DNA from: Azotobacter chroococcum
GTDB taxonomy: Bacteria; Pseudomonadota; Gammaproteobacteria; Pseudomonadales; Pseudomonadaceae
DNA: 64,000 bases
Assembly: GCF_004339665.1 (NCBI RefSeq)
Contig: NZ_SMMU01000010.1
Span: 62,001 to 126,000 of the forward strand
Direction of reading: 5' to 3'
This document shows, in pieces, positions 22,555 to 37,334 of the stretch. The translations under genes were made by a program, and so were the position numbers. The notes beneath the pieces were generated by a model. The model saw nothing but the letters and a program-made list of their open reading frames with translations. It searched no databases and was not told the origin of the DNA. Each line of letters begins with the position of its first letter. Positions within the stretch are counted from its first letter, which is position 1.

Positions 22555-23370
22555 ATGGTCAAGCACATTCTGATCGCCCACGATCTCAGCCCGGAAGCCG
22601 ATATCGCCCTGCGTCGCGCCATCCAGCTGGCCGGCCAACTGCGAGCGCGCCTGACCCTGCTGCACGTGGCCTCCAGCCAGCCCTCGCCGGCCCTGCTGGC
22701 CCGGCTGCGCAGCGCCGAGGAACGGACCCTGGCCACCCATCTGCAGGGCCAGCCGCCACTCGACGTGCAACTGCGCCTGGAGGTGGGGCCCCACCCCGCC
22801 GAACTCATCCTGCAGTACATCAGCCTCGGCAACTGCGATCTGCTGGTGCTCGGCAGCCACCATCGGCAGCCGACGCTGGGCTTCGCCGGCAGCGTCCAGG
22901 AACGCATCCTCGAGGCCAGCCCGACTCCCGTGCTGGTGGCGGTCGATCCGGCCGGCGCGCCCTACGCGCACGCCCTCGCCGCCATCGACTTCTCCCCCTG
23001 CGCCAGCCGCGCCCTGCGCGCCGCCTGGCAGCTGCTGCCGCCCGGCGCACAGCTCAAGGCCCTGCACGTGCAGGAGGTCGCCACCATCCGTGCCGCGGAC
23101 AATCCGGACGAGCGCGCCTTCCAGCAGTCGCTCTTCGAGCGCTTCATCGGCGCCGAATTCACCGCCCTGCCGCCGCGCGCCGTGCAGTTCGGCCACGACT
23201 TCCAGAGCGGCGAGCGCCAAGCCTGCCTGGATGCCGCGCTCGCCGACCAGGCCACGCAGCTGCTCGCCCTCGGCGGACACAGCCGCGACGCGCTGAGCGA
23301 GCGGCTGCTCGGCAGCCTGACCCGTCACTACCTAGACAACCCGCCCTGCGACCTGCTGGTGGTGCGTTAG
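22555..23370 (+). CDS. Universal stress protein with two Usp domains
   Basis: 271 residues; two UspA folds in tandem (about 1-140 and 141-271), each opening with a hydrophobic strand (MVKHILIAHDLS; HALAAIDFS). The ATP-binding G-x2-G-x9-G pattern is suggested by GSHHRQPTLGFAGSVQERIL in the first domain and GGHSRDALSERLLGSLT in the second. The ribosome-binding site CAGGAGGAA is strong. It is the tandem-Usp type common in pseudomonads, convergent with the ParA gene; the entire 26-base gap between the two stops is a repeat element. Confidence 0.9.
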   Translation: MVKHILIAHDLSPEADIALRRAIQLAGQLRARLTLLHVASSQPSPALLARLRSAEERTLATHLQGQPPLDVQLRLEVGPHPAELILQYISLGNCDLLVLGSHHRQPTLGFAGSVQERILEASPTPVLVAVDPAGAPYAHALAAIDFSPCASRALRAAWQLLPPGAQLKALHVQEVATIRAADNPDERAFQQSLFERFIGAEFTALPPRAVQFGHDFQSGERQACLDAALADQATQLLALGGHSRDALSERLLGSLTRHYLDNPPCDLLVVR

Positions 23371-23393
23371 GGCCTGTTGACACTACTCCGCGA
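23368..23393. repeat. Short repeat, copy 1 (fills the uspA/parA convergent gap)
   Basis: TAGGGCCTGTTGACACTA continues with CTCCGCGA. It starts at the TAG stop of the Usp gene and reaches to within four bases of the parA stop. A second copy at 62628-62655 differs by two substitutions and a two-base insertion and also starts at a stop codon between convergent genes. It could be an IS end or MITE remnant, or a REP-like element. Confidence 0.65.
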
Positions 23394-23396
23394 CAG

Positions 23397-24167
23397 TCAG
23401 TCGGCCGCCTCCAGCAGGTCGTGCAGCGCGACGAACTGTCGGGTCAGCTTGTGTCGCGGGTCGAGGTGGATCAGCGGCGTGCAGGCCTGGTGCGACTCGC
23501 GCATCTTCACCGAGCTGCCGAGGTACACCGGCAGCAGCGGCAGCGCCTCGGCGATCAGCTCGTCGAGCATGCGTTGCGGCAGCGCCGCCTGCGGCAGGAA
23601 CTGGTTGACCACGATGCCCTCGACCTGCAGATCCTCGTTGTGGTCCTCGCGCAGCTCGTCGATCTCGGCGAGCAGGCCGTACAGCGCCTGGCGCGAGAAG
23701 CTGTCGCAGTCGAAGGGAATCAGCACGCGGTCGGCGGCGATCAGCGCGGAAACCGTGTAGAAATTCAGCGCCGGCGGGGTGTCCAGATAGATCCGCTCGT
23801 AATCCTCGGCCAGCTCGTCGAGCAGTTTGCGCAGGCGGGTGATCTTGTGCTTGGCCTCCAGCTTGGGCTGCAGGCTGGCCAGCTCGGCCGAGGCGGTGAT
23901 CAGGTCGAGGTTGGCGAAGGGCGTCTCGGTCACCTTGACCTTCGGCCGTTTGCCCACCCCGCCGGCGAGGACCTGCTTGAAGAAGTCGGCGATGCCCAGC
24001 GGAATGGCCTCGCCGCAGAGTCCGCTGAGGTAGTGGGTGGAGTTGGCCTGGCTGTCTAGATCGACCAGCAGGGTGCGATAGCCTTCCGCCGCGCTCACCG
24101 CCGCCAGGTTGCAGGCGATGCTCGACTTGCCGACGCCGCCCTTCTGATTGAACACCACGCGCCGCAT
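23397..24167 (-). CDS. ParA/MinD-type ATPase, orphan (no ParB)
   Basis: 256 residues with the deviant Walker A KGGVGKSS (9-16), the [11 protein letters not shown] switch and the [10 protein letters not shown] Walker B region, as in ParA/Soj ATPases that position DNA or protein cargo. The ATG is preceded by AAGGAGG. No ParB, MinE or chemotaxis/flagellar gene adjoins, so this is not the chromosomal parAB pair, which in Pseudomonas sits near the origin. An orthologue occupies the same place in P. aeruginosa (from memory). Cargo unknown. Confidence 0.88.
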   Translation of the reverse strand: MRRVVFNQKGGVGKSSIACNLAAVSAAEGYRTLLVDLDSQANSTHYLSGLCGEAIPLGIADFFKQVLAGGVGKRPKVKVTETPFANLDLITASAELASLQPKLEAKHKITRLRKLLDELAEDYERIYLDTPPALNFYTVSALIAADRVLIPFDCDSFSRQALYGLLAEIDELREDHNEDLQVEGIVVNQFLPQAALPQRMLDELIAEALPLLPVYLGSSVKMRESHQACTPLIHLDPRHKLTRQFVALHDLLEAAD

Positions 24168-24236
24168 ACCGCTCCCTCCTTCCGGCCTGTTCGCTGCAGA
24201 CTCCGCATTTAACCCCATTTCCGCACGCGCGTGCGC

Positions 24237-25160
24237 CTATCCCTTGGTGGCCTCCCGCAGCGCCTGCGCCTCGCGCGCCTCCCGCTCGAGCAGCTCGGCG
24301 AAGCGCCGGACCAGCGGCGAGTCCTCATTCCGCCGGCGCACCAGCCACACCGCGGTAGTGGCGCCGGGATCGAGCAAGGTGCGGCAGACCACCCCGTCGA
24401 TGCGCATGCGGCTGAACGAGGCCGGCAGCACGGTGACGCCCAGGCCGGTGGCCACCAGGCCGATCAGGGTCATGGCCTCGCTGGCCTCCTGGACGATGCG
24501 CGGTACGAAGCCGGCGGCTCGCGCCAGCTCGAGCAACTGGTCGTAGAGCCCGGTGCCGAAGCTGCGCGGGAAGAACACGAAGGGCTCCTCGCCCAACGCT
24601 GCCAGAGGCACCCCGTCGGCGCCGCCGGCCAGCGGATGGCCGACCGGCAGGACCACCACCAACGGCTCGGCGAACAGCTCCAGGGCCACCAGCTCCTCCG
24701 GCAGGGGCGCCAGCGGGCGCAGCACCCCGACCTGCAGCCGGCCCTCGTGGACCGCTTCGGCAACCCCGCGGCTGCTCAGCTCGCGCAGGTCCAGGTGCAC
24801 CTCCGGACAGGCCTGGCGAAAAGCGCGGATCGCCCGTGGAATGGTCGAGGTGAAGGGCGCCGAGGACGTGAAGCCGACCTTCAGCTCGCCCAGCTCGCCG
24901 CACTGGGCGCGCCGGGCCACGGCGACCGCCTGCTCCAGCTGGGCCAGCACCTGGCGCGCCTCGGGCAGGAACAGCCGGCCGACCTCGCTGAGCGCCACCC
25001 GGCGGTTGGTGCGCTCGAACAGGCGCACGCCAAGCTCCTCTTCCAGTGCCTGGATCTGCTGGCTCAGGGGCGGCTGGGAAATGCCCAGCTGTTCGGCGGC
25101 ACGGCCGAAGTGCAGCTCCTCGGCGACGGCGATGAAGTAGCGCAGGTGGCGGAGTTCCAT
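24237..25160 (-). CDS. LysR-family regulator, divergent from an MFS gene
   Basis: 307 residues: N-terminal winged helix-turn-helix with ELRHLRYFIAVAEELHFGRA (about 2-60), then an effector-binding domain that resembles the BenM/CatM/CbnR group. Start at the ATG giving MELRHLRYF; seven upstream codons excluded. It faces the MFS exporter gene at 25292 across a 131-base AT-rich spacer with a CAATATATTG palindrome, which suggests control of that transporter. Effector unknown. Confidence 0.87.
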   Translation of the reverse strand: MELRHLRYFIAVAEELHFGRAAEQLGISQPPLSQQIQALEEELGVRLFERTNRRVALSEVGRLFLPEARQVLAQLEQAVAVARRAQCGELGELKVGFTSSAPFTSTIPRAIRAFRQACPEVHLDLRELSSRGVAEAVHEGRLQVGVLRPLAPLPEELVALELFAEPLVVVLPVGHPLAGGADGVPLAALGEEPFVFFPRSFGTGLYDQLLELARAAGFVPRIVQEASEAMTLIGLVATGLGVTVLPASFSRMRIDGVVCRTLLDPGATTAVWLVRRRNEDSPLVRRFAELLEREAREAQALREATKG

Positions 25161-25201
25161 GGCGGCCCCATTGATTCGCAAGACATATCAAACCAGTCGA
25201 A

Positions 25202-25211
25202 CAATATATTG
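25202..25211. promoter_or_regulatory. CAATATATTG palindrome between LysR and MFS genes
   Basis: A 10-bp perfect palindrome in the AT-rich divergent spacer. It is placed where a LysR operator or overlapping promoter would be expected; the length is short, so it may be chance. Confidence 0.3.
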
Positions 25212-25291
25212 GAATCGAGAATATCGCCTCACCTATCCTGAGCGGCATCCCGCCGGACCGCCGGCCGGCCATCGCCCGCACCGAGGTCGAG

Positions 25292-26533
25292 ATGAACACC
25301 CTTGCCGCCCAGCCCGTACCCGCCTGCAGCGCAGCCGCTCCCCTGATCGAAAAGGGCACGGCGCAATTCCGCCGCACCAACTGGGCGCTGTTCGCCGGCG
25401 GCTTCGCTACCTTCGCCCTGCTCTACTGCGTGCAGCCGATGCTGCCGGTGCTTTCCGCCGCCTTCGCCCTGAGTGCGGCGCAGAGCAGTCTGGCGCTGTC
25501 GATCTCGACCATCACCCTGGCCGTCGGCCTGCTGCTCACCGGCCCGCTGTCCGACGCCATCGGCCGCAAGCCGGTGATGGTCGCGGCGCTCTGCGCGGCG
25601 GCGCTGTTCACCCTGCTCGGTCCGCTGATGCCCGGCTGGCATGCCCTGCTCCTGATGCGCGCACTGGTCGGCCTGTCGCTCAGCGGCCTGGTGGCGGTGG
25701 CGATGTCCTACCTCAGCGAGGAGATCCACCCCCAGCATCTGGGCCTGGCCATGGGCCTGTACATCTCCGGCAACGCCTTGGGCGGGATGAGCGGCCGGCT
25801 GGTCAGCGGCGTGCTGCTGGACTTCTTCTCCTGGCAGGCGGCGCTGGCCGCCCTCGGCGCTCTGGCGCTGCTCGTGGCACTGGCGTTCTGGCGCCTGCTG
25901 CCGGATTCGCGGCATTTCCGCGCGACGCCGCTGAGCTTCGCCAACCTGGCCCACGGCCTGCGCCTGCACCTCTCCGACCGCGGCCTGCCCTGGCTGTTTC
26001 TCGAGGCCTTCCTGCTGATGGGCGGCTTCGTCACCCTGTTCAACTACATTGGCTACCGCCTGCTCGAGCCGCCCTACAACCTCAGCATGAGCCTGCTCGG
26101 CACGCTCTCGGTGGTCTACCTGTCGGGCACCTACAGCTCGACCCAGGCCGGACTGCTGGCCGACCGCCTGGGCCGCCACCGGGTGTTCTGGCCGGCGATC
26201 CTGCTGATGCTCGGCGGCGTGCTGCTGACCCTGTGCGCCCCGCTGGGGCTGATCCTGGCCGGCATGCTGCTGTTCGCCTTCGGCTTCTTCGCCGCCCACT
26301 CGCTGGCCAGCAGCTGGGTCGGCCGCCGCGCCCTGCAGGCCCGCGGCCAGGCCTCGTCGCTGTACCTGTTCAGCTACTACGTGGGTTCCAGCGTGGCCGG
26401 CACGGCGGGCGGCTACTTCTGGCAGCACGGCGGCTGGACGGGCGTCGGCCTGTTCATCGCCGCGCTGCTCAGCCTGGCCCTGGGGGTGGCCCTGCATCTG
26501 TCGCGCCTGCCGCCGAAGCAGCCCAGCGCCTGA
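25292..26533 (+). CDS. MFS transporter, YnfM-like
   Basis: 413 residues, twelve predicted membrane segments, with the MFS motif GPLSDAIGRKPVM between segments 2 and 3 and a second LLADRLGRHRVF between 8 and 9. It resembles YnfM and arabinose-type efflux permeases. The start ATG follows a modest GAGG-like sequence and begins MNTLAAQPVPACSAA. It is the probable target of the divergent LysR regulator; substrate unknown. Confidence 0.88.
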   Translation: MNTLAAQPVPACSAAAPLIEKGTAQFRRTNWALFAGGFATFALLYCVQPMLPVLSAAFALSAAQSSLALSISTITLAVGLLLTGPLSDAIGRKPVMVAALCAAALFTLLGPLMPGWHALLLMRALVGLSLSGLVAVAMSYLSEEIHPQHLGLAMGLYISGNALGGMSGRLVSGVLLDFFSWQAALAALGALALLVALAFWRLLPDSRHFRATPLSFANLAHGLRLHLSDRGLPWLFLEAFLLMGGFVTLFNYIGYRLLEPPYNLSMSLLGTLSVVYLSGTYSSTQAGLLADRLGRHRVFWPAILLMLGGVLLTLCAPLGLILAGMLLFAFGFFAAHSLASSWVGRRALQARGQASSLYLFSYYVGSSVAGTAGGYFWQHGGWTGVGLFIAALLSLALGVALHLSRLPPKQPSA

Positions 26534-26543
26534 GACAGGCCTT

Positions 26544-26565
26544 GCCCGGCAGCGCACAGCCGGGC
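26544..26565 (+). terminator. Hairpin after the MFS gene
   Basis: GCCCGGC (26544-26550) pairs with GCCGGGC (26559-26565) around an 8-base loop, ten bases after the MFS stop. No T-run follows, so it is a weak terminator or an mRNA 3'-end structure. Confidence 0.4.
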
Positions 26566-26574
26566 TGGCCTGAG

Positions 26575-26654
26575 AGGGTGGAAAACGCGCGCAGCGCTTT
26601 TCCGTCTGGGGCACCGATGGCGGGAAAGGCCTGCGGCCGTTTCCCAGCCTACGG
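26575..26654. repeat. GTAGG/AGGGTGGAAA-type repeat between MFS and hemE
   Basis: AGGGTGGAAAACGCGCGCAG (26575 on) with the partial complement CGCTTTTCC near 26595-26603, then GCGGGAAAGGCC / GGCCGTTTCCC and CCTACGG up to 26654. It resembles the hairpin at 56167-56202 and the CGTAGGGTGG units near 694. Two imperfect units seem to be joined. Confidence 0.5.
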
Positions 26655-26663
26655 AAAGATGGC

Positions 26664-27731
26664 TCAGCGGTGATACTGCGCCGACAGCTCGTGCACCGCC
26701 TCGAAGAAGGCGCCGGCATGGGCCGGGTCGACCTCGGGGGTGATGCCATGGCCGAGGTTGAACACATGCCCCGTGCCTTCGCCGTAGCTGGCGAGAATGC
26801 GCGCCACCTCGGCGCGGATCGCCGCCGGGTTGGCATAGAGCACGCTCGGGTCCATGTTGCCCTGCAGGGCGACCCTGTCGCCGACGCGGGCGCGGGCGCT
26901 GCCGATGTCGCAGGTCCAGTCCAGGCCCAGCGCCTCGGCGCCGCTCTCGGCCATGGCCTCCAGCCACAGACCGCCGCCCTTGGTGAAGAGGATCACCGGC
27001 ACGCGCCGGCCTTCGTGCTCGCGGAGCAGGCCGTCGATGATCCTTTTCATGTAGGCCAGGGAGAACTCCTGGTAAGCCGCCGACGACAGGCTGCCGCCCC
27101 AGGAGTCGAAGATCTGCACCGCCTGGGCGCCGGCCAGGATCTGTCCGTTGAGATAGCTGGTGACCGCCCGGGCCAGCTTGTCGAGCAGGAGGTGCATGGC
27201 CTGCGGGTTGTCGTAGAGCATCGCCTTGGACTTGCGGAAGTCCTTGCTGGAGCCACCCTCGACCATGTAGGTGGCCAGGGTCCAGGGGCTGCCGGAGAAG
27301 CCGATCAGCGGCACCCGGCCGTTCAGCTCGCGGCGGATGGTGCGCACCGCCTCCATCACGTAGCCGAGATCCTGCTCGGGATCGGGCACCGGCAGGGCCT
27401 CGATGTCCGCCAGGCTGGAGACCACCTTGCGAAAGCGCGGCCCCTCGCCGCTTTCGAAGTACAGGCCCTGGCCCATGGCGTCGGGAATCGTGAGGATGTC
27501 GGAGAAGAGGATCGCCGCATCCAGCTGCGGATAGCGGTCCAGGGGCTGCAGGGTCACCTCGCAGGCCAGCGCGGGGTTCATGCACAGACTCATGAAGTCG
27601 CCCGCCTTGGCCCGGGTCGCCCGGTATTCCGGCAGGTAGCGGCCGGCCTGGCGCATCATCCACACCGGGGTGACGTCGACGGGTTGCTTGAGCAGGGCGC
27701 GGAGGAAGCGGTCGTTCTTCAGGACAGTCAT
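26664..27731 (-). CDS. hemE: Uroporphyrinogen decarboxylase
   Basis: Converts uroporphyrinogen III to coproporphyrinogen III by four decarboxylations, in the heme pathway. 355 residues with both family signatures: [11 protein letters not shown] near the N-terminus and [18 protein letters not shown]. The start gives [19 protein letters not shown]; 17 upstream codons excluded. It lies downstream of gltD with a terminator in between, so it probably has its own promoter in the 111-base spacer. Confidence 0.97.
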   Translation of the reverse strand: MTVLKNDRFLRALLKQPVDVTPVWMMRQAGRYLPEYRATRAKAGDFMSLCMNPALACEVTLQPLDRYPQLDAAILFSDILTIPDAMGQGLYFESGEGPRFRKVVSSLADIEALPVPDPEQDLGYVMEAVRTIRRELNGRVPLIGFSGSPWTLATYMVEGGSSKDFRKSKAMLYDNPQAMHLLLDKLARAVTSYLNGQILAGAQAVQIFDSWGGSLSSAAYQEFSLAYMKRIIDGLLREHEGRRVPVILFTKGGGLWLEAMAESGAEALGLDWTCDIGSARARVGDRVALQGNMDPSVLYANPAAIRAEVARILASYGEGTGHVFNLGHGITPEVDPAHAGAFFEAVHELSAQYHR

Positions 27732-27782
27732 GGCAGGGTTCCAGCGAGAGAGTGCCGGGCATTTTCGCAAAGCCCAACGCAA

Positions 27783-27806
27783 AAGGCACGGCGGGTGCCG
27801 TGCCTT
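27783..27806 (-). terminator. Intrinsic terminator after gltD
   Basis: AAGGCACGGC (27783-27792), loop GGGT, GCCGTGCCTT (27797-27806): a perfect 10-bp stem. On the minus strand, the direction of gltD, the stem is followed by TTTTGCG, giving a short U-tract. It isolates gltBD from hemE. Confidence 0.85.
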
Positions 27807-27842
27807 CTTGCTGCCCGATGCCTGCGGCGTGCCGCGGCCGTC

Positions 27843-29291
<1,449 letters not shown>

Positions 29292-29330
29292 TCAAGCTGC
29301 AGCTGCAAGACACATCAGGATGAGCCGGCA

Positions 29331-29353
29331 AGCCTCGCGCCTTGCGCGAGGCT
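29331..29353 (-). other. Intercistronic hairpin between gltB and gltD
   Basis: AGCCTCGCGC (29331-29340), loop CTT, GCGCGAGGCT (29344-29353): a perfect 10-bp stem in the 106-base gltB-gltD spacer, 15 bases after the gltB stop. No T-run, so it more likely stabilises the gltB 3' end or reduces gltD expression than terminates; inference. Confidence 0.6.
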
Positions 29354-29367
29354 GCGGCCGAAGCTGC

Positions 29368-33813
<4,446 letters not shown>

Positions 33814-33907
33814 AGACACTCTCACCGGGCAGATTCTTTGCTTTCAAACAGTGCCTGCCTGCGCGACCGAGATCAGCCTCGCCGCCGGGCAGACAAAAAG
33901 GGCGACC

Positions 33908-33936
33908 ATTGTCGCACACCCGACTACACACCACAA
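33908..33936 (-). promoter_or_regulatory. Sigma-70-like promoter for gltBD
   Basis: On the minus strand, TTGTGG (33931-33936) and GACAAT (33908-33913) stand 17 bases apart, about 95 bases before the gltB ATG. Moderate matches with ideal spacing; not tested. Confidence 0.4.
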
Positions 33937-34011
33937 ACGTCCGAGTCGTTTTCTCGTAGCAGGGTGTCGCGATCTTGAAAGATAAATCGAACCTGTCGTG
34001 TTAGAGCGATA

Positions 34012-35649
34012 TCAGCGCACGCCGGCCTCCTGCTGAATGCTGGCGAAGGTACGCGGCCAGGGCTTGCTCGACTGTACCGCCGCCGGCAGAGTCTTGATCG
34101 CCGCCTGCGCCTCGGCGCGACTGGCGAAACTGCCGTAGGTGACCACGAACAGCGGCTGCCCCTGATGCAGCTTGCGGAAATAGCGGTAACCTGCCCCCTG
34201 GGCACGCACGAAGGCCCTCGCACTGCTTTCCGAGCGCGTGCCCAGTACCTGCAGGGTGTAGCGCGAAGCAGCCTGAACGGCGGCAGCCGGCTGAGGCGCC
34301 GGTTTTGGCGCAACCTGAGAAGGCGGGGTCGCCGGGGCCGGCTTCGCGGCGACCGGCGCAGCAGAAGCGGCCGGAGCCGGGACTGGCGCGACGGGCTTCG
34401 CCACAACCCGAGGCGCAGGAGCAGGCTGTGCGGGGGGCGAGACCGGCTTCGCGACGGCGGCTGGCGACTGAACCGCAGGCTTGGGCTGGGGTGCCGGCGC
34501 CGACTGCACCACCGCAGGCGCCCTGAGCGCAGGCTTCGGCGCCGGCGCTGACGGCGCGACCGGAGCCTGCGTGCTCGGCGCAAGCGCGGCAGTGGTGGTG
34601 GCCGCCACGACCGCAGCCGGACCGGCAATCCCGACATCCGCGACGTCCGCCTCGCTCGCCGCCTGGGCCAGCGGCTCGCGCAGCACCGGCTGGATTTCGT
34701 CCGCCACGGACTGCGAGGGCACAACATCAGCCGGCTCGGCAGCCGGAGCGCTCGGCGCCTCCGCCAGCGACTGCTGCGCCACAACCGGCGCCTCGTCTTC
34801 CGCTCCACCGCGCACGAACCAGGCCGCAGCCACGGCCACGGCGACCACCGCCAGGGCCAACAGATGCTTCTTCGGCAGGATCAGGCCCGGCGAGTCGTCG
34901 TCCTCGGCGTATCCGGACTGCATCTCTTCATGCAGCAGCTCACGGGCGAGCCGGTTGACTTCTCCCGGCCAGCCACCGGACTCGTGGTGAATCGCCTCGA
35001 TCTGCTCGTCGCTGAACACCCCGATATCGCTGCCCGCCCCCTCCAGACGCAGCGCCAGATATTCGCGCGTGTCATTCAGCGCATAGGGATTCAGCCGCAG
35101 CACATGGAAGCGCTCCTCGCCGTCAGCCAGAGACTGCAGGCGCGCCACCAGTTCCGGCTCGCCGAACAGGAACACGTGGGGCCGCCCCATGGCCGTGCCT
35201 GCAGCCAGGGCCAGCAGGGCATCGAGGGCGGCCGTTTCCAGCAACTCCGCATCGTCCACCAGAAGGTAGAGCTCCTGGCCCGTGGCAGCCAGTTGCTCGA
35301 CCTGGCCCAGGATCGATTGCTCGTCCGCATGCCCCAGCCCCAGCCCAAGGGCGATCTGCCGCAGCAAACCATCGACCCGCGCCGAGGCCCGTGCGGAAAC
35401 CACGACGCACAGCACCGACTGCTTGTTGCTGCTGGCCACCAGAGCCTGCCGCAAAAGCGTCTTGCCACTGCCCAGCGGCCCGCTGACCACCAGCAGCAAG
35501 CGACTGTAGCGGGCAAGGTGATGCAGTTGGCCAAGCACCTGCTTGCGCTGTGCCGGGAAGAACTTGAAACCCGGCGTTCGCGGCGCAAAGGGGTCGTGAC
35601 TGAATTGGTAGTAGGTCAGGAGAGCTTCATCTGCATGCAAACTGGTCAT
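34012..35649 (-). CDS. damX: DamX-like protein: AAA ATPase, transmembrane segment and SPOR domain
   Basis: 545 residues. Residues 1-250 are an ExeA/AAA-type ATPase with P-loop GPLGSGKT (57-64) and Walker B LLVDDAE near 130. One membrane segment follows (about 260-280), then a long Ala/Pro-rich periplasmic stretch (about 285-460), and a C-terminal SPOR domain (about 462-545, opening YTLQVLGTRSESSARAF). SPOR domains bind denuded glycan at division sites. It sits directly after aroB with a 7-base gap, like E. coli aroK-aroB-damX. The dam gene of E. coli is absent and gltB takes its place. Confidence 0.85.
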   Translation of the reverse strand: MTSLHADEALLTYYQFSHDPFAPRTPGFKFFPAQRKQVLGQLHHLARYSRLLLVVSGPLGSGKTLLRQALVASSNKQSVLCVVVSARASARVDGLLRQIALGLGLGHADEQSILGQVEQLAATGQELYLLVDDAELLETAALDALLALAAGTAMGRPHVFLFGEPELVARLQSLADGEERFHVLRLNPYALNDTREYLALRLEGAGSDIGVFSDEQIEAIHHESGGWPGEVNRLARELLHEEMQSGYAEDDDSPGLILPKKHLLALAVVAVAVAAAWFVRGGAEDEAPVVAQQSLAEAPSAPAAEPADVVPSQSVADEIQPVLREPLAQAASEADVADVGIAGPAAVVAATTTAALAPSTQAPVAPSAPAPKPALRAPAVVQSAPAPQPKPAVQSPAAVAKPVSPPAQPAPAPRVVAKPVAPVPAPAASAAPVAAKPAPATPPSQVAPKPAPQPAAAVQAASRYTLQVLGTRSESSARAFVRAQGAGYRYFRKLHQGQPLFVVTYGSFASRAEAQAAIKTLPAAVQSSKPWPRTFASIQQEAGVR

Positions 35650-35656
35650 GGCTTTC

Positions 35657-36760
35657 TCAGTGACTGGTCTGTTCCATCAGCATCCGGTAGTCGGTATCCA
35701 GGGTAGCCTGCAAGGCCTCACGCGGGAAATCTCCAGTTACCACCGCCTCGCCCAGGCGCTTGAGCAGCACCAGCCGCAGCTGGCCGCCCAGCACCTTCTT
35801 GTCGACGGCCATGTGCCTGAGGAAATCATCTGCGGTCATTTCCGCCGGCGGCTCCACGGGCAGCCCTGCCCGCTGCAGCAGGCGGATGCTGCGATCGCGT
35901 CCGGCCTCGTCGATCCAACCGAGGCGCCGGGACATCTCCAGAGCCATGACGGTGCCCGCAGCCACGGCCTCGCCATGCAGCCAGGAACCGTAGCCCATGT
36001 GGGTTTCGATGGCATGACCGAAGGTGTGTCCCAGGTTCAGGGTGGCACGCACTCCCGTTTCGCGCTCGTCGGCGCCGACCACCTGCGCCTTGGCCGCACA
36101 GGAGCGGGCAATGGCCTCAGTCAGGGCCGCCGCATCCAGCGCACGAAGCGCCTCCATGTGCGCCTCCAGCCAGCCCAGGAAGGGCTCGTCGCAGATCAGG
36201 CCGTACTTGATCACCTCGGCCAGCCCGGCAGACAACTCCCGCGCCGGCAGGGTAGCCAGGGTGGAGGTGTCGATCACCACGGCTTTCGGCTGATAGAAGG
36301 CGCCGATCATGTTCTTGCCCAGCGGGTGGTTGATGCCGGTCTTGCCCCCCACGGAGGAATCCACCTGGGACAGCAGGGTGGTCGGAATCTGGATGAAGTC
36401 GACCCCTCGCTGGTAGCAGGCGGCAGCAAATCCGGCCATGTCGCCGATGACCCCGCCGCCCAGGGCAATGAGGGTGGTACGCCGGTCGTGCCGCGCCTTG
36501 AGCAGGCCGTCGAAAATCTTCTGCAGGGTTTCCCAGTTTTTGAAGGCCTCGCCATCCGGCAGCACGATGGGGGTCAGATCGCAGCCGGACAGCACCCGCG
36601 CCAGCTTGTCCAGATAGAGTGGCGCGACGGTCTCGTTGGTGACTATCGCCACCTGGCGGCCGGCCAGGTGCGGAACGATGCATTCCGCCCGACCGAGCAG
36701 ATCGGCTCCAATATAGATGGGATAGCTGCGCTCGCCGAGATCAACCTGTAACGTCTGCAT
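35657..36760 (-). CDS. aroB: 3-dehydroquinate synthase
   Basis: Second shikimate-pathway enzyme, NAD- and metal-dependent, turns DAHP into 3-dehydroquinate. 367 residues, family length, from [18 protein letters not shown]. The glycine-rich [14 protein letters not shown] and the [18 protein letters not shown] motif are present, as is the metal-binding [11 protein letters not shown]. It lies between aroK (51 bases upstream) and the damX-like gene, in the conserved pilQ-aroK-aroB-damX order. Confidence 0.97.
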   Translation of the reverse strand: MQTLQVDLGERSYPIYIGADLLGRAECIVPHLAGRQVAIVTNETVAPLYLDKLARVLSGCDLTPIVLPDGEAFKNWETLQKIFDGLLKARHDRRTTLIALGGGVIGDMAGFAAACYQRGVDFIQIPTTLLSQVDSSVGGKTGINHPLGKNMIGAFYQPKAVVIDTSTLATLPARELSAGLAEVIKYGLICDEPFLGWLEAHMEALRALDAAALTEAIARSCAAKAQVVGADERETGVRATLNLGHTFGHAIETHMGYGSWLHGEAVAAGTVMALEMSRRLGWIDEAGRDRSIRLLQRAGLPVEPPAEMTADDFLRHMAVDKKVLGGQLRLVLLKRLGEAVVTGDFPREALQATLDTDYRMLMEQTSH

Positions 36761-36811
36761 GAAAGCCCCCGCTTTGGAAAGGGCGCTAGGATAGCGCAGT
36801 TGCGTGCGGCT

Positions 36812-37330
36812 TTACCGCGGCGGCAGTGTGTGCAGGCGATCGAGAATTTCTTCCACGACCATGCGCGGCGGACGCTCGTCGGTTTCCACCACCAGATCGG
36901 CAATCTCCCGGTACAAGGGGTCCCGGACGAGCATCAGATCGCTCAGCACGCGCCCCGGATCGGCGGAGCGCAGCAGCGGACGGTTGCGGTCGCGGGACGT
37001 GCGCTCCAGTTGCTGGGCAACCGAGGCATGCAGGTAGACGATTCGCCCGCCCGCGCGCAGGGCGACGCGATTCTCGGGGCGCAGCACGGCACCGCCGCCC
37101 GTGGCGAGCACGATGCCGTCATTGGCGCAAAGCTCTCCGATCATCGCCTGCTCGCGCTCGCGAAAGCCCGCCTCCCCTTCCACGTCGAAGATCCAGGGAA
37201 TGTCGGCGCCGGTACGCTGCTCGATTTCCTTGTCGGAATCCTTGAACGTCAACCGCAATTCTTTGGCAAGCAAACGCCCGATGGTGCTCTTGCCCGAGCC
37301 CATCGGGCCCACGAGGATCACATTTCGCAC
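36812..37330 (-). CDS. aroK: Shikimate kinase
   Basis: Phosphorylates shikimate with ATP. 172 residues; P-loop GPMGSGKST (8-16), [11 protein letters not shown] substrate loop and [15 protein letters not shown] start gives (M)[10 protein letters not shown], matching relatives; an internal ATG lies too close to the P-loop. The start is four bases after the pilQ stop, so aroK is probably read through from the pil operon as well as from its own signals. Confidence 0.95.
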   Translation of the reverse strand: MRNVILVGPMGSGKSTIGRLLAKELRLTFKDSDKEIEQRTGADIPWIFDVEGEAGFREREQAMIGELCANDGIVLATGGGAVLRPENRVALRAGGRIVYLHASVAQQLERTSRDRNRPLLRSADPGRVLSDLMLVRDPLYREIADLVVETDERPPRMVVEEILDRLHTLPPR

Positions 37331-37334
37331 TGAC

